The notes beneath the pieces were generated by a model. That model was not told where the DNA came from. It searched no databases and saw only the letters and a list, made by a program, of their open reading frames with translations. Made by a program: the position numbers and the translations under genes. Of a stretch of 64,000 bases of DNA, positions 14,265 to 21,163 are shown piece after piece. Numbering within the stretch: position 1 is the stretch's first letter; each line of letters starts with the position of its first letter. The DNA lies in the NCBI GenBank assembly GCA_937980205.1, contig CALJKW010000055.1, positions 372,001 through 436,000 on the forward strand, in the 5' to 3' direction. This DNA comes from an uncultured Myxococcales bacterium. GTDB taxonomy: Bacteria > Myxococcota > Myxococcia > Myxococcales > Myxococcaceae.

Positions 14265-14974
14265 GCGCCCTCCTTCCACCGCTCGACGTACACGAAGCCC
14301 TCGCGATCGACATGCCCGACGTCGCCGGTGCGGTACTCGCGTCGAGGGCCGCGCACCATCAATTCGCCGGTCGCATCCGTCGGCAGGCGCCCGCCGGAAG
14401 GAGAGGCGGCGAAGATGCTCCATCCCGCTGCCGCGCGCCCGACGCTTCCGAACGCGAACGCAGGGTGATCGTCGCGTACCGCCGCCACGTGCTCGTAGTG
14501 ACGAATGAGCCGCGTCGAGGGCGACGGTCGCCGCAGGTGCCGTGACGAGCACAGGTAGGCGACCGGCGCAGTCCCCGCCCACTCGGAAGCCACGCACAGC
14601 CCCGCGGGCCGACCGATGCGGGCGATGGCCTCGACCTGCGCCTGAAGCTCGAGGCCGTCGAACATCCACACCGTGCCGCCTGCGCGCAGCGTCGCGAGGC
14701 CGCCGTAGAGCTCACCGTCGACGACGGCCGTGTCCGGCACCTCGCGCAGCGGCAGAAACGTCAGCATCGCGTCGAGCTTCGCGCGCAGCTCGTCACCGCC
14801 GGTCTCCAGCACCTCGATGATCGTCTGCAGCAGCGGGTCGCTGGGCCGGCGGGCGAGCTCGGCGTACGTGACGACGCTGCCGTCGTGAAAGACGACGGCC
14901 GTCGCCCCCGGGGCGCCACCCAAGACCTCTTCCAGCGAGAGCCGGTTCACGGGCGGCTTGAGTGTATCCTCCAT
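14261..14974 (-). CDS. Very small AMP-ligase-like (ANL fold) protein
   Basis: 237 residues with scattered adenylation-enzyme features. These are an N-terminal VVFHDGSVVTYAELARRP (start of the ANL fold), a middle LYGGLATLRAGGTVWMF, and a C-terminal ATGELMVRGPRREYRTGD followed by GHVDREGFVYVER (the TGD region). Normal family members are 500-650 residues. The ATP loop (TSGSTGxPKG) and the C-terminal lysine domain are missing. The reading frame is uninterrupted and coupled to an ACP. The ATG at 14974 has a strong GGAGGA 9 bases upstream. It may be an internally deleted ligase, a carrier-interaction relic or a new minimal type. Confidence 0.65.
   Translation of the reverse strand: MEDTLKPPVNRLSLEEVLGGAPGATAVVFHDGSVVTYAELARRPSDPLLQTIIEVLETGGDELRAKLDAMLTFLPLREVPDTAVVDGELYGGLATLRAGGTVWMFDGLELQAQVEAIARIGRPAGLCVASEWAGTAPVAYLCSSRHLRRPSPSTRLIRHYEHVAAVRDDHPAFAFGSVGRAAAGWSIFAASPSGGRLPTDATGELMVRGPRREYRTGDVGHVDREGFVYVERWKEGA
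14965..14970 (+). promoter_or_regulatory. -10-like box for the His-motif membrane protein
   Basis: TATCCT lies 7 bases before the GTG at 14978, so the mRNA is probably leaderless. It sits inside the first codons of the divergent adenylation-like gene, whose ATG (14974) is only 3 bases from this GTG. That gene instead uses a Shine-Dalgarno (GGAGGA, minus strand, 14989-14984). Confidence 0.45.
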
Positions 14975-14977
14975 GCC

Positions 14978-16012
14978 GTGCAGTCCTCCGGCTGGATCGT
15001 CAGCCCCCGCTACGACACCCTCTTCTTCACCGCGAGCCTCGCCGTGCCGCTCGCGATGTGGGCCGCGTTCTCGGCAGGCCTGATGACCGGCGTCGCCGTG
15101 TACGTGGCGTTCCAGCTGCTCTTCAACCTGCCGCACAACTTCCAGACGTGGACGATGTCCGTCCTCGACGAAGAGGACCGCGCGAAGAACGGCCGCGCCT
15201 ACGCGATCGCCGCCGTCGTCACCCTGCTCGTCTTCGCCGTGCCGATGGTGCTCTCACCCGACGGCGTCTACCCGTGGGTGCGCGACGCGCTCATCTACTG
15301 GGGCTACTACCACCTCGTCCGCCAGCACTACGGCTTCCAGCGGCTCTACGAGCGGAAGATGGGCGGAGTCTCCGATCGCGAGTCCTGGTGGTACGGCCGC
15401 TACCTCGACGCGGTCAGCTACCTGCCGCTCTTCATCCGCTTCCGGGATCCCGAGCTCATGACGATCCACGCCGGCACCGCGCGCGCGTGGATCCACCACC
15501 CCGTGCTGCCCTCACCCGTCGTCTGGGGGCTCGTCACGCTCTACGCCGCGGTCATCGCGGCCGCGGTCATCCACCACGTCTGGGCGCTCGCGCACGGCCG
15601 CAAGGGCATGCTCCCGCGCGCGCTGCTGTTGCTCTCGGTCACGGCGTGCTTCGCGCTCGCGGCGGTCGTCATCAGCGACCTCATCGTCGCGATCGCGATC
15701 GTCACGTCCTTCCACAACATCCAGTACCTGGGCCTCGTCTGGTTCCACAACAAGAACCGCGCCGCTTCAGGAGACACCCGCGGCAACACGCCCATCGCCT
15801 GGCTCGCCGGAGGCCGCATCGCGCTCTACGCCGCGGTCTCGATCTTCTACGGCATCGCCATCTTCGCGCCGCGCGCGCTGTTCCAGACCACACGCCTGGG
15901 CGAGCTGCCGATCGCGTTCGTCGTCGCGATGCACTACTTCGTCGACGCGCGGCTCTGGAAGTTCAAGGACTACCCCAAGCGCGGAGCGTGGCTCCTGCTC
16001 AGGAAGGCGTAG
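14978..16012 (+). CDS. Polytopic membrane protein with conserved His motifs
   Basis: 344 residues, about eight membrane helices. The notable feature is a set of His/Asn/Tyr motifs at helix ends: NLPHNFQTW, YYHLVRQHYGFQRLY, TSFHNIQYLGLVWFHNKN and AMHYFVDARLWKF. Such clusters are typical of membrane enzymes that bind metal (desaturase- or dioxygenase-like), but I cannot match it to a named family. The first start in frame near the promoter is the GTG at 14978. It diverges from the ACP/adenylation-like pair. Its end overlaps the convergent MFS gene by 43 bases. Function unknown; an enzyme modifying a lipid is a reasonable guess (inference). Confidence 0.7.
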   Translation: MQSSGWIVSPRYDTLFFTASLAVPLAMWAAFSAGLMTGVAVYVAFQLLFNLPHNFQTWTMSVLDEEDRAKNGRAYAIAAVVTLLVFAVPMVLSPDGVYPWVRDALIYWGYYHLVRQHYGFQRLYERKMGGVSDRESWWYGRYLDAVSYLPLFIRFRDPELMTIHAGTARAWIHHPVLPSPVVWGLVTLYAAVIAAAVIHHVWALAHGRKGMLPRALLLLSVTACFALAAVVISDLIVAIAIVTSFHNIQYLGLVWFHNKNRAASGDTRGNTPIAWLAGGRIALYAAVSIFYGIAIFAPRALFQTTRLGELPIAFVVAMHYFVDARLWKFKDYPKRGAWLLLRKA

Positions 16013-17121
16013 CCGAGCGTCGACGCAGCTCCGACGGCAGTCATCGCGAGGAACACGTCGGCCCCGAGCGGACCGTAGAGCCCGAGGAACACGAGCGGCC
16101 CGACGACCGTCATCAGGTCGGTGAGCGTGCCGAGCACTCCGAAGACGCCGCCGTAGGTGTCGTCGGTGCCGAACGCCTTCGCCGCGTGCTTCAGCGTCGC
16201 GGTGAAGATGACGGACGACGCGCACACGTACACGCCGTAGGCGATCGCGAAGGTGAGGCCGTCGCGCGCGAACGCGAGCGCGGCCAGGCTCACGAGCAGC
16301 GGAGCGGTGGCCGCCATCGCCACCGAGCGCGGAGGCGCCCGATCCGCCAATGCTCCTCCGAGCGCCTGGAAGATGCCGAACAGCACGCCGGTCATGGCGA
16401 AGAGGCCGGTCACCTCGCGCATGCCGAGCTTCAGCGCGTTCGGCACGTGCAGCGGGATGATCGCCTGGAACGCGGTGAACGTGAGCTTGTTGAAGGCGAT
16501 CGGCAGCACCATGCCCACGAACGCGAGGCTGGTGCCGAGCGAGGCGATGAGCCTCAGCTCCGAGGCGAGCGTGCGCGGCTTCGCGGCGGCGCGCGAGGCC
16601 GGCGGCGCGATGAGGGTCCACGCAGAGATCGCCGCCGACACCGCGATCGCCACCCAGATCGGCGCGCGCAGCGAGATCGGGGCCAGCGCCCAGCCGAGCA
16701 CCGGCCCGAGCAACAGCCCGCTCGTGCCGAGCCCGACCGCGAGGCCGATGCGCTTGCCCGACCCCTCGATGCCCTGCTGAGCCACCAGCGCGAACACCGC
16801 CGGGTACACCAGGCCGGTCGCGGCGCCCTCGACGACGCGGACGACCGCGAACCACGCGGCGCCCCCGTTCCACGAGAAGCCGGCGAGCGAGAGCGTGAAC
16901 AGCGGCATGGCGGCGCGGAGCACGCGGGCGCCTCCGGCGCGATCGGCCCAGACACCGGCGGGGACCTGCACGGCGATCTTCGCCGCCGCGTAGGTCGCGA
17001 AGACGATCGACATGGTGCCCGGCGTCACGGTCGCCGCGCCGCCGGAGAGCTCGGGCAGCAGCGGCACGACGACTCCGTAGCCGAGCGACACGACGAAGAG
17101 GCAGAGCACCGGCAACGGCAC
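15970..17121 (-). CDS. MFS transporter
   Basis: 383 residues with twelve predicted membrane helices. The major facilitator signature after helix 2 is AGVWADRAGGARV (usual GxxaDrxGrr), and the repeat in the second half is LGGALADRAPPRS. It is a single-component inner-membrane exporter or importer. The start is a GTG at 17121; the frame stays open far upstream, but those residues do not look like an N-terminus. It converges with the His-motif membrane protein. Substrate unknown; family members like this often export small hydrophobic compounds. Confidence 0.85.
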   Translation of the reverse strand: MPLPVLCLFVVSLGYGVVVPLLPELSGGAATVTPGTMSIVFATYAAAKIAVQVPAGVWADRAGGARVLRAAMPLFTLSLAGFSWNGGAAWFAVVRVVEGAATGLVYPAVFALVAQQGIEGSGKRIGLAVGLGTSGLLLGPVLGWALAPISLRAPIWVAIAVSAAISAWTLIAPPASRAAAKPRTLASELRLIASLGTSLAFVGMVLPIAFNKLTFTAFQAIIPLHVPNALKLGMREVTGLFAMTGVLFGIFQALGGALADRAPPRSVAMAATAPLLVSLAALAFARDGLTFAIAYGVYVCASSVIFTATLKHAAKAFGTDDTYGGVFGVLGTLTDLMTVVGPLVFLGLYGPLGADVFLAMTAVGAASTLGYAFLSRSHAPRLG

Positions 17122-17254
17122 GTATGCATGTTGCCGGGTGGAGCATCGGCGCGCACCGCTTTTTCCGGACAGGGGCGCCACGGTGCGAAGCCGGCCCGCA
17201 CGCGGATCTCCGCGACGGCCCTTCCAGGCCCGCCAGATGCATGGGGCGCGCACC

Positions 17255-18268
17255 ATGCGAGCGCTCCTCTTCGTCTGCGGTGTCATGCTGACGCTGTCGG
17301 CCTGCGGTGGGTCCCCGGCCAGCGGCGGGTCGTTCTCCCGAGAATCGTCCGGTTCGCCCTCGCCTGCGGGGTCCGGCGGCTCCGGTAACGGAACGGCGGC
17401 CGACACGCTCACCGCGGGCATCTGGGACGACAACCTCAACTTCGACCTGTTCACGAAGTACGGCGAGGCCCAGAAGAGGAAGCTGGTGGACTTCACGCTG
17501 CAGGAGCAGCAGGCCGCGTCGACCCGGGCGCGCTCGGCCACGACGGCGCTCGACATCGCGCTCGTCGTCGACACGACCGGCAGCATGGGCGACGAGATCG
17601 AGTGGCTCAAGACCGAGTTCAAGGCGCTCGCCGCGGACATCGCCGCCGCGCACCCGTCGGTTCCGCAGCGCTGGGCGCTCGTGCACTACCGCGACGAGGG
17701 CGACGCCTACCTCACGCGCACCGAAGACTTCACCTCCACCACCTCGACCTTCCAGGCCTCGCTCGACCAGCTCGCGCCAGGCGGCGGCGGCGACTTCCCC
17801 GAGGCGCCGGACAAGGCCCTCGCGGACGCGGACAAGCTGCAGTGGAGCAGCGCGGCGTCGACCGCGAAGCTCGTGTTCTGGGTGGCCGACGCTCCGCCGC
17901 ACGACGACGACGGGCCCGCGTTCTCGGCGGCGGTGCGGGCCCTCGCGCAGCGCGGCGTGCACGTGTACCCGGTCGCGTCGAGCGGCATCGACGAGGTCAC
18001 CGAGCACGCGATGCGCGCCACCGCGCAGCTCACGCTCGGCCGGTACGTCTTCCTCACCGACGACTCGGGCGTCGGCGGCGCGCACCTCGAGCCGACCATC
18101 CCCTGCTACGTGGTGACGAAGCTCAAGCACGCGGTCGAGCGCGTCGTCGACAGCGAGCTCTCCGGCACGCGCGTCGCCGTCGACCCGGCGAAGGTGCTCC
18201 GCAGCGTCGGCACGCCGGTCGACGGCAAGTGCGAGCTGGAGTCCGGCGCGACCGCGCACGTGTTCTGA
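17255..18268 (+). CDS. Lipoprotein with von Willebrand factor A domain
   Basis: 337 residues. The signal peptide has a lipobox (LTLSACGG, Cys17) and a Ser/Gly-rich spacer follows. The vWA domain (about 98-300) starts with the MIDAS motif VVDTTGSMG (D106), where T/G/S replace the usual DxSxS, and continues with WALVHYRDEGD, GGGGDFPEA and LVFWVADAPPH. The MIDAS Asp and a Thr plus Ser remain, so metal-dependent binding is plausible. It is probably an outer-membrane or surface adhesion/binding protein (inference). The in-frame ATG at 17237 is an alternative start. Confidence 0.8.
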   Translation: MRALLFVCGVMLTLSACGGSPASGGSFSRESSGSPSPAGSGGSGNGTAADTLTAGIWDDNLNFDLFTKYGEAQKRKLVDFTLQEQQAASTRARSATTALDIALVVDTTGSMGDEIEWLKTEFKALAADIAAAHPSVPQRWALVHYRDEGDAYLTRTEDFTSTTSTFQASLDQLAPGGGGDFPEAPDKALADADKLQWSSAASTAKLVFWVADAPPHDDDGPAFSAAVRALAQRGVHVYPVASSGIDEVTEHAMRATAQLTLGRYVFLTDDSGVGGAHLEPTIPCYVVTKLKHAVERVVDSELSGTRVAVDPAKVLRSVGTPVDGKCELESGATAHVF

Positions 18269-18302
18269 CGTTTTCTTGTGGCCGCTCGAGTGTCCGTGCG
18301 CC

Positions 18303-18308
18303 GACACT
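18303..18308 (+). promoter_or_regulatory. -10-like box of the GH3-family gene
   Basis: GACACT lies 8 bases before the GTG at 18317. The spacing matches other probable leaderless starts in this window, although the first base departs from TAnnnT. Confidence 0.35.
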
Positions 18309-18316
18309 CCTGAGCC

Positions 18317-19972
18317 GTGCCGCATCCGAAGGCCGCTCTTCTCCACGCGCTCGCCCAGCTGCAGCGGGCTCCGGTCGCCGCGTCGTTCGGTCTCGCCGTC
18401 CACGATCCCGAGCGCGCCCAGCGCCGGCGCCTGCGTGAGCTGCTCGAGCGCAACTCGGACACGCGGTTTGGCCGCGCGCACGGGCTCGAGCCGGGCCTGA
18501 CGCCCGAGCAGTACGCCGAGCGCGTGCCGCTGATGACCGCCGCCGAGCTCGCGCCGTGGGTGCAGTCGGAGATGAACGGCGAAGAGCGCGTGCTCACCAC
18601 CGAGCGGCCCGTCTACTACGTGCGCACGACCGGCTCGACCGGCGCGCCGAAGCACGTGCCCATCACCCGCGCCTACCGCGTCGAGTTCCAGAAGACGGTG
18701 CAGGTCGCGCTGTTCCACCTCTTCCTCAGGTTCCCCGAGGCGTTCACCTCGACCGCGCTCTACTTCGTGGGCAGCCGCAAGGTGGCGCGCGCGCCCGACG
18801 GGTGCGACGTCGGCACGATGAGCGGCTTCAACTTCACCGAGATGCCGCCCGCCGTGCGCAGCATCTACGCGTGGCCGTACGAGCTGTTCGAGGTGAAGGA
18901 CCTCGGCACGCGCACGTACCTCGCGCTGTGGCTCGCCACCGTCGGCGACATCTCGCTCATCGCCGGCATCTTCCCCGCGCCGATCGTCTACCTGCTGCGC
19001 GATCTCGCCGAGCAGGCCCCGTACCTCGCCCGCAACGTCCGCGACGGCCGGCTGCCCGAGTGGCTGAAGCTCGACGAGGCCCAGCGCGCGTTCTTCGCCA
19101 AGAAGCTGCATCCGAACCCCGCCGCGGCGCGCCGCCTCGAGCGGGCGGCCTCGGCGCCGCTCGAGGAGAAGGCCGTCGAGGCCTGGCCGTCGCTCAGGCT
19201 CGTCTACTGCTGGACCACCGCGACCGCCGCGCTCTACGTGCCCGAGCTGCAGCGCCGGCTGCCGCACGTCGCCATCCGCGACGCCATCTACTCCGCGTGC
19301 GAGGGCTGGGCCTCGATCCCCGTCGGAGACCCGGAGCCCGGCGGCCCGCTCGCCATTCAGTCGGTGTACTTCGAGTTCATCGAAGAGGCCGCGTACCTCG
19401 CCGGTCGCCGCGACACGCTGCCGGCGTGGGGACTTCAGGACGGCAAGCGGTACCTCATCGTGATGACGACCGGCGCGGGGCTGTACCGCTACGTGCTCGG
19501 CGACATCGTCGAGGTCTGCGGCTTCCACCAGCGCACTCCGCGCATCCGCTTCGTGCGCAAGCTCGGCGCGGCCTCGAACCTCGCCGGAGAGAAGCTCGAG
19601 GAAGAGCACGTCAACCGCGCCGTCGGCGACGCGCTGCGCGAGCTGGGCATCGACGCTACGTACTTCACGCTGGCTCCGCGCCTCGGGCGGGAGCGGCCCG
19701 GCTACGCCCTGTACTTCGAGCCGCGCGGCTCACCCGGCAGCGAGCGGTTGGAACAGCTGCGGGCCCGCGTCGACGAGCACCTCGGCGCCGCCTCGTTCGA
19801 CTACGCGCGGCTGAGGGCCGGCAAGCAGCTCGAGGCGCTCGAGCTCGAGCTGCTGCCGCTGGGCACGTATGCGCGCGTCCGCCAGGAGCGCGTCGGCGAG
19901 GGCAGCGCCGAGGCGCAGCTCAAGACGGCGCACCTGGTCGCGGATCCGGCGTCGCTGCCGTTCAAAGTTTGA
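18317..19972 (+). CDS. GH3-family acyl-adenylating / amido synthetase-like enzyme
   Basis: 551 residues, the full length of GH3 enzymes, which adenylate a carboxylic acid and in plants join it to an amino acid. Family blocks are VYYVRTTGSTGAPKHVPIT (phosphate loop, about 97-115), TMSGFNFTEMPPAVRS, VYCWTTATAALYVPEL, SVYFEFIEE, GAGLYRYVLGDIVEVCGFHQRTPRIRFVRK and SNLAGEKLEEEHV. Bacterial GH3 proteins mostly have no known substrate. It lies 6 kb from the FAAL/ACP genes, so it may act on the same acid or its product (inference). GTG start, with a -10-like box just upstream. Confidence 0.88.
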   Translation: MPHPKAALLHALAQLQRAPVAASFGLAVHDPERAQRRRLRELLERNSDTRFGRAHGLEPGLTPEQYAERVPLMTAAELAPWVQSEMNGEERVLTTERPVYYVRTTGSTGAPKHVPITRAYRVEFQKTVQVALFHLFLRFPEAFTSTALYFVGSRKVARAPDGCDVGTMSGFNFTEMPPAVRSIYAWPYELFEVKDLGTRTYLALWLATVGDISLIAGIFPAPIVYLLRDLAEQAPYLARNVRDGRLPEWLKLDEAQRAFFAKKLHPNPAAARRLERAASAPLEEKAVEAWPSLRLVYCWTTATAALYVPELQRRLPHVAIRDAIYSACEGWASIPVGDPEPGGPLAIQSVYFEFIEEAAYLAGRRDTLPAWGLQDGKRYLIVMTTGAGLYRYVLGDIVEVCGFHQRTPRIRFVRKLGAASNLAGEKLEEEHVNRAVGDALRELGIDATYFTLAPRLGRERPGYALYFEPRGSPGSERLEQLRARVDEHLGAASFDYARLRAGKQLEALELELLPLGTYARVRQERVGEGSAEAQLKTAHLVADPASLPFKV

Positions 19973-20017
19973 GGCTTTGGGTGAGGGGCAGTCGAGCGCC
20001 GCACAGAGGGAGTGCGC

Positions 20018-20023
20018 TAGAAA
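20018..20023 (+). promoter_or_regulatory. -10-like box of the first beta-helix lipoprotein gene
   Basis: TAGAAA lies 6 bases before the GTG at 20030, with no room for a Shine-Dalgarno. A leaderless mRNA is likely. Confidence 0.4.
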
Positions 20024-20029
20024 GACCCT

Positions 20030-21163
20030 GTGCGGTTCGCCCTCGTCCTCCCGCTCATGGCGTGCGGCCTCCAGTCGGCGACCGCGCCGGGCGGCCTGCT
20101 GTGCGACCGGATCCACGTGACGTCGGGAGATCTCGCCGCCGACCTCGCGGCCGCGAAGCCGAACGACTGCGTGATCCTCACCACCGGCACGTACACGGGC
20201 GCCTTCGAGCTTCCGGTCGACGTCAGCCTCGCGGGCGCGACGAACTCGACCGTGCTGCTCAAAGGCGACGGCAGCGGCAAGCCGGTGCTCACCATCCGCG
20301 GCGGCAGGCGCTCGACGGTGCGCGGCGTGAAGATCGACTCCAGCGGCGGCAACGGCGTCGCCATCGACCCGGGCCCCGCGAACCTCGTCGGCGTCGTGGT
20401 GGCCGGCAACACCTCGCACGACGCGCTCACCTCGACGTGCACGCGCGGCGCCTGCGAAGAGGTCGTCCTCGAGGACTGCGAGCTCGGCACCTCCACGGTG
20501 GGCCTCTTGGTCTCGGGCGGGCGCGTGCGCATGGTGCGGGGAAACATCTCCGGCATGGGAGGCAGCGCCCTGTCGGACGGCTCGGGCGTGGTGGCCTCGA
20601 GCGGCGCCGACGTGAAGCTCGAGCAGGTGACGATCGAGAACAACGCGCAGGTCGGCGTGCTCGTCGACGGCGCGGCGACGCACGTGACGCTCGACCAGTC
20701 GGTGGTGCGCGGCAACCTCGAGCGCGGCGTGTGGATCCAGTCGTCCGACGGCGGCGTCTCGATCACCGGCGGGGCCATCACCGGCAACCGGCTCGTGGGC
20801 GTCGGCATCCGCGAGAGCGAGGCGGTGCGGCTCACCGGCGTCGAGATCTCCGGCACGCAGCTCGTCGAGGTCCCGACCGGCATCGCGCAGAAGGAGAACG
20901 TCGGCGACGGCGTCGGCCTCTTCACCGGCGCGCGCGACGTCGTGCTCGACATGGTGCGCGCGACCTCGAACGGCCGCGCGCAGATCCTCGCCGACGCCTG
21001 CGGCCCGGGCATCCGCGTCACGGCGCCCGAGGTCTCCGGAGGCCAGTTCCGCATCGTCGTGCAGCGCGGCGCCGCGACCGTCGACGCCCCCGCGGCGCTG
21101 GTCGACGATCCCGGCCGCGTGCTCGCGACCAAGAGCGAGAAGGTGCCGGTGGCCCAGCAATGA
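20030..21163 (+). CDS. Secreted right-handed beta-helix lipoprotein
   Basis: 377 residues. A signal peptide ends in LPLMACG, a lipobox. The rest is built of repeated rungs of about 22-25 residues typical of parallel right-handed beta-helices (pectate-lyase-like), for example GVVVAGNTSHDA, VTIENNAQVGVLVDG, SVVRGNLERGVWI and AITGNRLVGVGI. There is no visible catalytic Asp cluster. Proteins of this fold bind or cut polysaccharides or act as surface spikes. Its stop overlaps the start of a larger beta-helix lipoprotein by 4 bases, so the two are coupled and probably act together. Confidence 0.78.
   Translation: MRFALVLPLMACGLQSATAPGGLLCDRIHVTSGDLAADLAAAKPNDCVILTTGTYTGAFELPVDVSLAGATNSTVLLKGDGSGKPVLTIRGGRRSTVRGVKIDSSGGNGVAIDPGPANLVGVVVAGNTSHDALTSTCTRGACEEVVLEDCELGTSTVGLLVSGGRVRMVRGNISGMGGSALSDGSGVVASSGADVKLEQVTIENNAQVGVLVDGAATHVTLDQSVVRGNLERGVWIQSSDGGVSITGGAITGNRLVGVGIRESEAVRLTGVEISGTQLVEVPTGIAQKENVGDGVGLFTGARDVVLDMVRATSNGRAQILADACGPGIRVTAPEVSGGQFRIVVQRGAATVDAPAALVDDPGRVLATKSEKVPVAQQ

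Noticed and set aside
15767..19609. Minus-strand ORF of 1280 codons opposite the vWA and GH3 genes
   Set aside because: Composition is Arg/Gly/Glu-rich with no domain; its length follows from the high GC. The genes on the other strand are well supported. Similar shadows elsewhere (for example 8913-10763 upstream part, 27428-32242, 39449-44293) were dropped for the same reason.
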